DNA of 64,000 nucleotides from Petaurus breviceps papuanus (lineage: Eukaryota > Chordata > Mammalia > Diprotodontia > Petauridae): NCBI GenBank assembly GCA_028583685.1, contig JAMXIF010001253.1, positions 74,946,073-75,010,072 of the forward strand. Direction: 5' to 3'. Below the pieces are notes generated by a model. It was given only the letters and a program-made list of their open reading frames with translations. It had not been told where the DNA came from and did not search any database. Shown piece by piece: positions 62,101 through 64,000 of the stretch; positions within the stretch are counted from its first letter, which is position 1; the number at the start of each line of letters is the position of its first letter. Position numbers and translations under genes: made by a program.

Positions 62101-63249
62101 CACAGCTAGGAAGTGTCTGAGGCCATATTTGAACTCAGGAAGATGGCTTGTTAGCTTTATTCTTATGTAGAAAAAAGTCAAGTGTCTGTATTGTGCTAGG
62201 GATACTTCCTTGCTTTTGGTGATTCCAGGTTGGTGATTGGTTAGGAATCAAAGTAGTGTCCTCGCCAATTGTATATTTAGAGTATTGGAACATGAGGAGA
62301 GAATCTCACTCATTCTGATGTTGATTTTATTTAAAAAAGATTCTGAGATACTCATTTCATAGGTATTGAATCCTTTTGAGCATGTCAGAGGTAGTGAACA
62401 GCTTAACATTCACTCAGGACCTTTTGTTGATTAGTTTAGGATGTCTTGCACCTTTTGCACATTTGAAACATTTGACTACAATGAAGACTAAGATGAAAAG
62501 TAGTTGCTCCTTCAATTCTGTGTTTGAACTTATATCTGTGGCATCTTATCTGTGTTCATCATGGAGTTTGTGGTTTTGAATCATGATGGTAGGGAAAGGT
62601 AGAGGGCAAATAGGCAAGAGCTAGAGCTGCAAGGAGAGCTTAGTTTTCTGTGACATTTCACTTAGGTTTTTATGACACACTTTTGTGTCCTAGGATACCT
62701 GTTATGAAGTCATGTTTTGTGGATCCTAGGGTTAGTATCTTATTATTCCTCATGGTACTATTCTCCAGACTTTCTGTCCTGTCCCCTCCACCCCAAAACA
62801 AATGAAAAGGATGCCTGAATGAGACCGAGGCATTATTTGATAGATGTAAGAGATAATGGATAGTGGTTTAGAAGTAAAAAAACAAAACAAGATACAGCTT
62901 GCCGCTACACAGGGAAAAATTATTTCATGGCAGTAGGTTAAAATTTGTAATAGTTATATGAAGAGAAACTAATATGGAGATATGGTTAAATATATTTGGA
63001 GAATAATTTGGAGAATGTTGGGATGGAAAGTAAAAGTGTAACGTAAAACTGCATTTTATAAGGTGACTCTCTCCTTCTGATTTTCTACTGTTCAGGGCAA
63101 GAGGCTTGGGACAGCTTATTAGAGCAAAGAATATTAAGACAATTGGTGATCTGAGCACTCTTACAGCAACTGAAATAAAAACTCTCCCTATCCGTTCTCC
63201 AAAAGTTTCCAATGTTAAGAAGGCTCTCAGAGTATATCATGAACAGCAG
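9365..63249 (+). CDS. RIF1: RIF1, replication timing regulator (partial; 33 coding exons)
   Basis: Joined exons read 2,281 codons in one frame and follow human RIF1 from first residue to near the end. The human protein is about 2,472 residues, and the last two exons fall outside the window. RIF1 acts in the nucleus. Its N-terminal HEAT array binds ATM-phosphorylated 53BP1 and helps block end resection, and its C-terminal motifs dock PP1 to counter DDK and set replication timing. Seen here are the HEAT-like helical region (about residues 1-980), a disordered, charged, SQ-containing region (about 1,000-2,090), SILK at 2093-2096 and RVSF at 2116-2119. The alphaCTD-like fold spans about 2220-2281. 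The start is fixed by homology and by an in-frame TAA (9350-9352) five codons upstream, with A at -3. The BLM-binding C-terminus is not in view. Confidence 0.97.
10090..10168 (+). CDS. RIF1: RIF1 exon 3 (residues 35-61)
   Basis: It codes RLTGEEGKEFIVEIKKQLPR and then LYKTFK, in line with human. The acceptor cttgaag has a modest pyrimidine tract; the donor is aag|gtttgt. Confidence 0.94.
10310..10470 (-). repeat. MIR-type SINE (intron 3)
   Basis: Antisense MIR phrases are visible: tagatggagtcactgaatc, gaggttaaatgacatca and gtgtctttccactgc. Confidence 0.55.
12679..13560 (-). mobile_element. Fossil LTR retroelement piece: 3' LTR plus short internal end
   Basis: Read on the minus strand, a purine-rich tract (AAAGTGGGGAA) is followed directly by TGTGATAG, the expected start of an LTR. 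The LTR would run from 13,385 down to 12,679, ending in TTGCA, about 707 bp. An AATAAA lies about 50 bp before that end. A short stretch of internal sequence lies above 13,386, and its outer limit is uncertain. No 5' LTR was found, so the copy is incomplete. It has no coding capacity and is moderately old; the family is probably an ERV lineage of marsupials, not named. Confidence 0.6.
14075..14171 (+). CDS. RIF1: RIF1 exon 4 (residues 62-94)
   Basis: It codes THISSQNSELNSATLQAMGF and then CLYNPQITSGLT, nearly identical to human. The acceptor is tttttcag and the donor ag|gtataa. Confidence 0.96.
14665..14795 (+). CDS. RIF1: RIF1 exon 5 (residues 94-137)
   Basis: It codes EKEMQELLSQLTDSATKSTD and then KNTRTRALWVMSKQTFPSEV. 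It ends VGKA before the donor gcg|gtaggt. The acceptor has a long T tract (ttttttttccag). Confidence 0.95.
14882..14976 (+). CDS. RIF1: RIF1 exon 6 (residues 138-169)
   Basis: It codes VSSIITMLEVVFNKVDVHSM and then VVDYEALNVII, with Arg169 split. Intron 5 is only 86 bp. Confidence 0.95.
15425..16380 (-). repeat. L2-clade LINE remnant, antisense
   Basis: Recurring phrases such as ggacagccagaggaaatgcc, gtttattgagtagagggatg and acatggttggacttgcac fit the reverse complement of an L2-type LINE 3' half. Similar, more decayed blocks occur at 28,890 and 37,310. The clade call is from memory. Confidence 0.5.
16386..16620 (-). repeat. RTE-tailed SINE (long type)
   Basis: On the minus strand a tRNA-like SINE body leads into a 3' part with cttctccagctaattttaca, ttcttggcagagatactgg and cagttaagtctgactcag (given here on + strand). 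This 3' part resembles RTE/BovB-mobilised SINE tails. The head end is decayed. Confidence 0.75.
16824..16985 (+). repeat. SINE (type 1)
   Basis: The head is ggggtggctaggtggcattg, the body includes gtgaccttgggcaagtcacc and taaccccaattgg, and the tail is A-rich. Confidence 0.85.
17290..18175 (+). repeat. L2-like LINE 3' half
   Basis: Phrases in L2 order include tgctcaaagaccttaagtgg, ttccctgttgctttc, tttccagccttatttcac, agctcagatcaagtgctacc and a terminal tagtaggtatttaataaat. It is well decayed. Confidence 0.6.
18364..18553 (+). CDS. RIF1: RIF1 exon 7 (residues 169-232)
   Basis: It codes LIEQAPVQMEEEAVRWAKLI and then IPLVVHSAQKVHLRGATALE, among the most conserved HEAT segments. The donor is act|gtaagt. 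Confidence 0.96.
19060..19215 (-). repeat. CORE-SINE fragment (intron 7)
   Basis: Phrases aaggtttgcaaagtatttt, ggtcctcacaacaactctg and ccccatttcacaaatgatg are the antisense CORE-SINE body. Confidence 0.6.
19697..19838 (-). repeat. SINE (type 1, intron 7)
   Basis: A minus-strand copy from gagggcagttgtggttaagt to ccacttagccgcccc. TATATTTTTATTTT-like repeats flank it on both sides. Confidence 0.8.
20835..20927 (+). CDS. RIF1: RIF1 exon 8 (residues 233-263)
   Basis: It codes KLIPELQKLFMSKNETYVLK and then LWPLFVKLLGK. Both splice sites are standard (ttccccag, aag|gtaagt). Confidence 0.96.
21035..21190 (+). repeat. Family X repeat copy
   Basis: It contains gaaaccttgaatctctatta, agtacatattaaacatttct and gaagctgtcctgcttgtctg in the same order as the copies at 31,225, 58,061 and 63,795. 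Confidence 0.55.
21300..21660. repeat. L1-like or unnamed repeat debris
   Basis: The stretch has gtcaggaggtaggtcacatg, tagttcataaaagtttaacc and caatttgttcatccagtcct. These phrases recur in marsupial interspersed debris. Family and orientation are unsure. Confidence 0.35.
22150..24070 (-). repeat. Decayed ORF1-only L1-type (HAL1-like) element
   Basis: On the minus strand a frame at 23,566-23,291 contains SKDPAESAKHKDTTQEIEAN, like the start of an L1 ORF1 coiled coil. Further along come pieces reading RSKGNNLRI, then a YCTP-like series of blocks. The block order matches the better preserved element at 45,300-48,374. It is broken by a SINE at 22,261-22,409 and by many substitutions. No reverse transcriptase piece was seen. 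Limits are approximate. Confidence 0.4.
22261..22409 (-). repeat. SINE (type 2)
   Basis: A minus copy of the second subfamily (tacctggccgcccct head). The 14-bp repeat AGCTCTGCTATTTT lies directly on both sides (about 22,244 and 22,411), marking insertion into the ORF1-only element. Confidence 0.85.
24411..24650 (+). repeat. RTE-tailed SINE (long type)
   Basis: The head is gcagctaggtggcacagtgg, followed by ttcctcatctgtaaaatgag and ctttgccaagaaaacccc. It ends in an RTE-like tail with ggggtcactaagagtt. Confidence 0.8.
24700..25350. repeat. L1-like antisense debris
   Basis: tgacagagtaatattccatt, tacatttgtgtaccacatgg and caatcagtggtcaccagctt are typical of antisense L1-type debris. No frame survives. 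Confidence 0.35.
25375..25533 (-). repeat. SINE (type 1)
   Basis: A minus copy ending 35 bp before the exon 9 acceptor, from ggcaattggggttaagtgac to cacctagccacccc. Its closeness means the exon 9 branch point probably lies in or next to SINE sequence. Confidence 0.85.
25569..25707 (+). CDS. RIF1: RIF1 exon 9 (residues 264-310)
   Basis: It codes TLHRSGSFINSLLQLEELGF and then RSGAPVIKKIAFIAWKSLID, nearly identical to human. The acceptor is ttatctctag; the donor is ag|gtaagt. Confidence 0.96.
25930..26135 (+). repeat. MIR/CORE-SINE fragment
   Basis: gagtttccttacctgtaaaa and tggacataatacctgtggta with a tactttgcaaatgtatta end follow the MIR body. Confidence 0.55.
26592..26743 (+). CDS. RIF1: RIF1 exon 10 (residues 310-360)
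   Basis: It codes ILCSTKRLKLLMQPLSSIHV and then RTEALALTKLEVWWYLLMRL. The acceptor aatctaaag has almost no pyrimidine tract, yet the human exon has the same limits by protein. Confidence 0.95.
27331..27451 (+). CDS. RIF1: RIF1 exon 11 (residues 361-401)
   Basis: It codes VCVPLIQSTISIDCHNICQG and then TPSRGAANTSLNPVTPNQKA. The second half is less conserved than its neighbours, as in the human linker around this position. Confidence 0.93.
27880..28370. repeat. Family X-related debris
   Basis: It opens with tagtagaacagaaaaaaaaa and gctttcaaagctatgctttt. Sequence to 28,370 is of the same AT-rich style. The outer limits are uncertain. Confidence 0.35.
28856..28885 (+). repeat. (GT)n microsatellite
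   Basis: An interrupted run of about ten GT units. Confidence 0.85.
28890..30020 (-). repeat. L2-clade LINE remnant, antisense
   Basis: ctactgtagtcctgaattag, attggatttagcagttaagt and ggtaccaggttcagtagag match the reverse L2-type blocks also seen at 15,425. It is heavily decayed. Confidence 0.4.
30362..30500 (+). repeat. Degraded SINE (type 1)
   Basis: A G-run and gcgcagtggctctgaggtca lead into gagttcaaatccagctttag and acaagtcacttaacccca. The head is damaged. Confidence 0.75.
30905..31090 (+). repeat. Family Z, copy 3
   Basis: tttttgatgtcatggacccc, cagtctcatgaagactggac and aaatgcataacatatatac keep the order of the 3,855 copy. It ends in ggttaaccccagaagtttaag. Confidence 0.55.
31225..31360 (+). 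repeat. Family X repeat copy
   Basis: tagtagaacagaaaaaggtg, then aatagattcaacctgtatct and acgctgtcctgcttatctt. Confidence 0.55.
31640..31830 (+). repeat. L1 ORF2 3'-end-like fragment
   Basis: atagcaaagaactggaaaat, ggctaaacaaattgaggtat and atgaatggaatggaatatat follow the C-terminal L1 ORF2 region seen in marsupial L1s. The reading frame is decayed. Confidence 0.5.
31893..32066 (+). CDS. RIF1: RIF1 exon 12 (residues 401-459)
   Basis: It codes GSFPFGSPGTPRMNLSVNTS, then GMAAIPSIQLLGIEMLLHFL and LGPEVLEFAKKNKLVLSL. The donor is ag|gtattt. Confidence 0.95.
32302..32412 (+). CDS. RIF1: RIF1 exon 13 (residues 459-496)
   Basis: It codes EPLQHPLISSPSFFCKHANI and then LIAAVQDSFVAVGKDAS. The acceptor is ccttttttag. 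Confidence 0.95.
32413..33686 (+). other. RIF1: RIF1 intron 13, repeat-poor block
   Basis: Unlike its neighbours, about 32,500-33,450 shows no SINE, L2 or L1 phrase and is more GC-balanced. A 98-codon + frame (32,584-32,880) and a 73-codon - frame (33,426-33,205) occur, but neither resembles a known protein, and neither sits between good splice sites. It may be conserved non-coding DNA or simply unique sequence. Confidence 0.5.
33687..33749 (+). CDS. RIF1: RIF1 exon 14 (residues 496-517)
   Basis: It codes DAVIYAIWKDIICLVKSVIE and then SG. The human counterpart reads DVVVSAIWKELISLVKSVTE. Confidence 0.94.
33949..34049 (+). CDS. RIF1: RIF1 exon 15 (residues 517-550)
   Basis: It codes GNKKERQGSEVLTLLLQSLK and then SIVTADAFPVSKTL. 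Intron 14 is 199 bp. The donor is ttg|gtaagt. Confidence 0.95.
34762..35100 (+). repeat. SINE pair (type 1) inside one target-site duplication
   Basis: Copies start at 34,762 and 34,936 and are separated by an A-rich linker. The 15-bp repeat AATAGAATACTAAGG is found at 34,749-34,763 and again at 35,101-35,115, outside both copies. Confidence 0.85.
35697..35783 (+). CDS. RIF1: RIF1 exon 16 (residues 551-579), GC donor
   Basis: It codes VLIEITIKGLPQKVLGSPAY and then QVANMDLLN. To keep the frame and match human ...NMDILN|GTPALF, the intron must begin GCAAGT at 35,784. The nearest GT alternative four bases on would shift the frame. This is a GC-AG intron. Confidence 0.93.
35812..35838 (+). repeat. 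(GT)n microsatellite
   Basis: About twelve GT units, 29 bp after the GC donor of exon 16. Confidence 0.9.
36704..36777 (+). CDS. RIF1: RIF1 exon 17 (residues 580-604)
   Basis: It codes GTPALFLIQLIFSNNLLECG and then VADE, with Arg604 split. The acceptor is tttctatgcag. Confidence 0.95.
37074..37254 (+). CDS. RIF1: RIF1 exon 18 (residues 604-664)
   Basis: It codes FFQNLETLVGCVLTGPTSPL and AFSDSLLNVINQNAKHLDNK, then EHLWRMWRILVNPLTELINQ. It aligns to human without gaps. Confidence 0.96.
37420..37577 (+). repeat. SINE (type 1)
   Basis: Head gggcggctaggtggtgtagt, body gagttcaaatccggccttag, tail taaccccaattgccctgcc with A-rich end. Confidence 0.9.
37886..37913 (+). repeat. (GT)n microsatellite
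   Basis: A run of about fourteen GT units. Confidence 0.9.
38286..38433 (+). repeat. SINE (type 1), young-looking
   Basis: The sequence is close to the consensus seen across the window. The flanking repeats are AGTTGTCAGTTG (38,275) and AGTTGTCAATTG (38,434), differing at one base. Confidence 0.9.
39445..39480 (+). repeat. Duplicate of the exon 19 acceptor region
   Basis: These 36 bases match 39,791-39,826 (end of intron 18 plus the first ten bases of exon 19) at 32 of 36 positions, 346 bp upstream. The copy ends in a strong acceptor (tttattcag), then 11 bases (acccaatgaag), then a strong donor (gtaaga). Confidence 0.85.
39817..39924 (+). CDS. RIF1: RIF1 exon 19 (residues 665-700)
   Basis: It codes TNEVNQGDALEHNFSAVYSA and then LMLPIIHIFPAQEFPL. 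The acceptor is tatccaag, weaker than the duplicated one upstream. Confidence 0.95.
40209..40358 (+). CDS. RIF1: RIF1 exon 20 (residues 701-750)
   Basis: It codes PTMKSLLRTWSDLYRTFARC and AALVATAEENLCCDELCLKM, then MSGLDDNTFA. The acceptor tttttaaag has A residues at -4 to -2, so it is weak, but homology leaves no other choice. Confidence 0.94.
40518..41205 (+). mobile_element. Fossil solo LTR-like element
   Basis: A block with LTR character: a purine-rich leader, a promoter-like region and an aataaatgattcgg polyadenylation signal at about 41,089. A ttacattttgtgatc end follows. Two imperfect 93-bp repeats lie inside (starting 40,721 and 40,814). No internal retroviral genes adjoin it, so it is probably a solo LTR of a marsupial ERV lineage. 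Ends are approximate, it has no coding capacity, and the age is moderate. Confidence 0.5.
41339..41438 (+). CDS. RIF1: RIF1 exon 21 (residues 751-784)
   Basis: It codes NLSFLDRIAHVAIVIVECIN and then FSPYNTKHQPQIK. The donor is t|gtgagt. Confidence 0.94.
41861..42190 (+). repeat. Mixed SINE pair (type 2 + type 1) inside one target-site duplication
   Basis: A type 2 copy (41,861-42,016) is followed by a 16-bp linker and a type 1 copy (42,033-42,190). The 15-bp repeat AAGATATACCTTGTG occurs at 41,845-41,859 and 42,191-42,205, flanking the pair and not each copy. Confidence 0.85.
42699..42963 (+). CDS. RIF1: RIF1 exon 22 (residues 784-872)
   Basis: It codes SQTPTDWSKKKKEPLGKLTS and LFKVILKMMDAFHDITFKDL, and ends TLTKPLALLYENSK. 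The central part (DLHSETLSSVGSSIISIIST) is less conserved than the ends. Confidence 0.95.
43370..43490 (+). repeat. CORE-SINE fragment
   Basis: ttctgaatctataaaatgag and gatctttctagttctaaaac resemble the 3' half of MIR3-like SINEs. Confidence 0.45.
43500..43700 (+). repeat. CORE-SINE (MIR-like)
   Basis: gtgtgactttgggtaagaca, cttgggcctgagtattttat and ggtctcttacagttctagat, then ttatgatcctgtgac. Confidence 0.6.
44160..44202 (+). CDS. RIF1: RIF1 exon 23 (residues 872-886)
   Basis: A 43-bp exon coding LRDVPKVYNCLNNK (human LDEVPKVYSCLNNK). The acceptor is a long T tract then tcctag. Confidence 0.94.
44473..44576 (+). repeat. 5'-truncated SINE with perfect target-site duplication
   Basis: The copy starts inside the body (ggcctcaggcacttaacacc) and ends in an 18-A tail. 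The 17-bp repeat GAAATTAAATGGTAATA is at 44,456-44,472 and 44,577-44,593 without mismatch. Confidence 0.9.
44679..44881 (+). CDS. RIF1: RIF1 exon 24 (residues 887-954)
   Basis: It codes LEKLLGEILRCLQFHYNGTY and NNELLEQLSPLLCIIFLHKN, then KQIRKQSVQFWNDTFAKETL. This is one of the best conserved HEAT segments. Confidence 0.96.
45785..45941 (+). repeat. SINE (type 1) in HAL1-like 3' UTR
   Basis: Near-consensus copy with flanks agtgtgtaacttc and agtgtgtgcttct, a slightly diverged target-site duplication. Confidence 0.9.
46031..46168 (-). repeat. SINE (type 1) in HAL1-like 3' UTR
   Basis: Minus copy from ttggggttaagtgacttgcc to tgccacctagccgctcc. It lies in the same orientation as the host element. 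Confidence 0.85.
46435..46550 (+). repeat. AT/AC-rich simple repeat
   Basis: An irregular run of tatatacaca-type units within the HAL1-like 3' UTR. Confidence 0.75.
48350..48770 (-). repeat. L1 ORF2 C-terminal fragment joined to the HAL1-like 5' end
   Basis: Minus-strand pieces such as YTKIFIAALFVVAKNS and YPSIGEWLNK correspond to the C-terminal part of L1 ORF2. Antisense phrases like ccaattgatgggtatcccct and cagctccaccaacaatgcat are the usual signature. It ends abruptly at the 5' UTR-like part of the HAL1-like element, with no L1 3' UTR in between. Confidence 0.65.
49299..49395 (+). CDS. RIF1: RIF1 exon 25 (residues 954-986)
   Basis: It codes TVLKQAKQKCLLLLPGFEVE and then PMEESGGLYSEG, the end of the HEAT region. 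Human reads PVLTQAKQKFLLLLPGLETV. Confidence 0.95.
50101..50145 (+). repeat. (GT)22 microsatellite
   Basis: The longest uninterrupted dinucleotide run in the window, about 22 GT units in intron 25, likely polymorphic. Confidence 0.95.
50416..50547 (-). repeat. SINE (type 1)
   Basis: Minus copy with aaaaaatagaaat and aaaaaatagattt flanks, read as a target-site duplication. Confidence 0.8.
50650..50825 (-). repeat. Family Z, copy 4 (inverted)
   Basis: cctaacctgggcaggagtct at one end and ggggtctatgacacaaaaaa at the other, with tacatgtgttttaaaacatt between. This is the reverse order of the 3,855 copy. Confidence 0.5.
51027..51149 (+). CDS. RIF1: RIF1 exon 26 (residues 987-1027)
   Basis: It codes TENSQLDTKISGIEIQSHGK and then QDFLSLCERNLKGKDLKSPS. 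The acceptor aaacaacag is weak. Conservation drops here as the disordered region begins. Confidence 0.92.
51391..51626 (-). repeat. RTE-tailed SINE (long type)
   Basis: Minus copy with ttcttggcaaagatactgaa, gtggtttgccatttcctttt and a gccacctaactgcccc head. Confidence 0.85.
52435..52800 (-). repeat. 5'-truncated HAL1/L1 3' UTR copy
   Basis: ttagttttcaacattcattt, ttctccctgtctctccccta and acccattcccactgggaaga match the 3' UTR of the 45,300 element in the same orientation. Only the 3' end was inserted. Confidence 0.7.
52916..53067 (+). CDS. RIF1: RIF1 exon 27 (residues 1028-1078)
   Basis: It codes MKLEFLSPKLKKDITLEDCS and SVDFVFIPPNEKETKERILT, then EHQKEVLRTKR. The VDFVFIPP and ERILT-HQKEVL blocks are shared with human. 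Confidence 0.95.
53332..53409 (+). CDS. RIF1: RIF1 exon 28 (residues 1078-1104)
   Basis: It codes IDIPTLYNNLDVSQDSFSYH and then TQEET, with Met1104 split. SQ and TQ sites are present. Confidence 0.94.
53519..53573 (+). CDS. RIF1: RIF1 exon 29 (residues 1104-1122)
   Basis: A 55-bp exon coding ENPSLTEEPKEESKIIMK. Intron 28 is 109 bp. The donor is aag|gtataa. Confidence 0.92.
54062..57034 (+). CDS. RIF1: RIF1 exon 30, giant disordered exon (residues 1123-2113)
   Basis: One 2,973-bp exon, 991 codons without a stop, rich in Ser, Glu, Lys and Asn and with no globular signature. At least seven SQ motifs suit ATM/ATR control. Islands shared with human are the SRRQSFITLEKFD-SENRPFSPS block (near 1190-1215), NQKTLRRSSRRRS, RGRTRYQTRRASQGLLSSIE (about 1519-1538) and HKRSRRVRRSKSCDCCGEKS (1706-1725). 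The last is the C-terminal SPLASPSTSILKRG with SILK at 2093-2096. Between about 1880 and 2060 the sequence is acidic, loosely repetitive and poorly conserved. The exon is somewhat shorter than in human, which explains most of the length difference. Confidence 0.97.
57095..57880 (-). repeat. CR1/L3-like LINE remnant
   Basis: tgcccagaactgaacctagt, actccagatgaggtttgact, gcagagtacagtagacctat and gctctagcctgtcaagatcc follow, in order, an amniote CR1/L3-type block. It is old and without frame. The strand is inferred from memory of bird CR1 copies. Confidence 0.45.
58061..58205 (+). repeat. Family X repeat copy
   Basis: aagtacataataaattctac and atgttactttcagaaatatc repeat the core of the other copies. 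Confidence 0.45.
58353..58527 (+). repeat. SINE (type 2)
   Basis: ggctcagcaagtaagagcac with ctgggctcagatacttagca and a long A-rich tail. AGAATTTACCTTGT (58,340) and AGAATTTCCCTTGT (58,528) form the target-site duplication. Confidence 0.88.
59050..59460 (+). repeat. L2-like fragment
   Basis: tacaagtcagatcacgtcat and a terminal gtacctggtatatagtgggc then acttatt follow the L2 3' end. Confidence 0.4.
61018..61173 (+). CDS. RIF1: RIF1 exon 31 (residues 2114-2165), RVSF motif
   Basis: It codes VRRVSFADPIYQEGLADDID and then RRSPVIRSHSSYSSNNSSTA. RVSF at 2116-2119 is the PP1 catalytic-groove motif. Ser2118 inside it corresponds to the human phosphosite that weakens PP1 binding. Confidence 0.97.
61469..61546 (+). 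CDS. RIF1: RIF1 exon 32, 26-residue cassette (residues 2166-2191)
   Basis: It codes HNTTPTKGFLSPGSRSPKFK and then SSKKCL: exactly 78 bp, phase 0 on both sides. It matches the human exon skipped in the short RIF1 isoform. Skipping would leave the frame intact here too. Confidence 0.95.
61632..61747 (+). CDS. RIF1: RIF1 exon 33 (residues 2192-2230)
   Basis: It codes IAEMTKEFPQCSNESIYPAL and then VSCGAPVDIILPQITSNM, with Trp2230 split. Intron 32 is only 85 bp, which may couple the splicing of exons 32 and 33. Confidence 0.96.
61945..62145 (-). repeat. RTE-tailed SINE (long type)
   Basis: ttcttggcaaagatactgga, gtgacttgcccagggtcaca and agctaggaagtgtctgaggc in minus orientation; the head end is lost. 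Confidence 0.75.
63096..63249 (+). CDS. RIF1: RIF1 exon 34 (residues 2230-2281), DNA-binding fold
   Basis: It codes ARGLGQLIRAKNIKTIGDLS and TLTATEIKTLPIRSPKVSNV, then KKALRVYHEQQ. It is almost invariant relative to human. This is the region likened to the bacterial RNA polymerase alpha C-terminal domain. The donor is cag|gtaaaa. The next exon is outside the window. Confidence 0.97.
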
Positions 63250-64000
63250 GTAAAAATAGGTTTTAAAAAACTTTATTGACCATTATATAATAAAGTGCCT
63301 ATGGAAGTCATTAGAGAGTTCAAATTTAAATAATACTTAATTCAAAAGTAAATTTTTAATACTTATGTTTGAGAATGATCTTTATGTGTCGGTAATGTTT
63401 TCTCTAGTAATTATGTTTTTCTTCCTTTGGGGGCAGGGTAAGAGGGAACTAAATTCATTCTAGCATTGCTAGAAGCTGAGGGCAATGCAGATGTCATATT
63501 TTTCAGGGAGTTTTTAATGGTTATTTCAATTTTTAATACTTACATATCTTACATGAGTGACCACTTTTTTTTTTTTTTTGGCTGTTAAGGGAGTCTTGTC
63601 TATATGGAATAATATATCAGGTTACATTTGTGGTGCTTGACTTTTGACCAGTTTTCTGATTGTTCCTTCTCATTTCCACATAACCTATATTTATTTTGTC
63701 CTATAATATCCCCAAGTCCTTAACCGCATTTTTTCCATTGTTAGAACCGTAAAAAAAAGTCTTTATTCCAAACTTGATGTCCTCCAAAATGAACCACACA
63801 GTAGAACAGAAAAGGGAGATTACATGTAAAACCACAGAGCTCATTTTTTTCCTAAGTATATAATAAATTCAGCATGCTACTTTCAAAGCTGTACTGTTTG
63901 TGTTTCTGCATTTCCTACTTTTCTCTTCATTTTTAGAATGCTTTAATGATTTTTGAGGGGCCACATTTTTGCTTCTTTCTCCACCTTTGAAAGAAAGAAA
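63250..64000 (+). other. RIF1: RIF1 intron 34 (partial)
   Basis: The intron runs off the right edge. It holds a family X copy at 63,795-63,925 (tagtagaacagaaaagggag; caaagctgtactgtttgtgt). Otherwise I can name nothing. Confidence 0.75.

Noticed and set aside
1-64000. CRISPR arrays, bacterial operons, integrated phage or an unknown gene system
   Set aside because: The window is plainly an intron-rich vertebrate locus. No regular short direct repeat arrays with unique spacers and no prokaryotic gene organisation are present.

Overview
This is a vertebrate, almost certainly marsupial, nuclear window that is AT-rich and intron-rich. It is dominated by one protein gene on the + strand, RIF1 (Rap1-interacting factor 1 homologue, regulator of replication timing and of double-strand-break repair choice). 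The marsupial call rests on dozens of MIR/CORE-type and RTE-tailed tRNA-derived SINEs of the kind typical of opossum and Australian marsupial genomes, on ORF1-only L1 (HAL1-like) debris, and on a RIF1 protein that aligns along its length with the human one but is clearly diverged.

Layout. Bases 1-8,400 are intergenic and filled with old L2, SINE and unnamed repeats; no coding gene was found there. Bases 8,460-9,350 are a CpG island with the RIF1 promoter and non-coding exon 1 (donor at 9,153). The start codon is at 9,365 in exon 2, just after an in-frame TAA. Thirty-three coding exons (numbered 2-34) run from 9,350 to 63,249 and keep one frame for 2,281 codons. The last exons (35-36, about 105 residues by comparison with human) lie beyond the right edge. 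Exons 2-25 code the N-terminal HEAT-repeat array, exon 30 (54,062-57,034) is one 991-codon disordered block, and exons 30/31 carry the paired PP1-docking motifs SILK and RVSF. Exon 32 matches the 26-residue cassette that separates the long and short RIF1 isoforms, and exons 33-34 code the alphaCTD-like DNA-binding domain.

Introns hold nearly all remaining sequence: L2 fragments, two ORF1-only L1-type elements (about 22.1-24.1 kb and 45.3-48.4 kb), two fossil LTR pieces (about 12.7-13.6 kb and 40.5-41.2 kb), a CR1/L3-like remnant and many SINEs. No other gene, RNA gene, CRISPR array or mobile system with intact coding capacity was found.

Points worth a second look: a GC-AG intron (intron 16); a 36-bp duplicate of the exon 19 splice acceptor that creates a ready-made 11-nt cryptic exon; three SINE pairs each enclosed by a single target-site duplication; an L1 ORF2-tail/HAL1 chimera; a repeat-poor block in intron 13; and an unnamed repeat family with inverted-looking ends.
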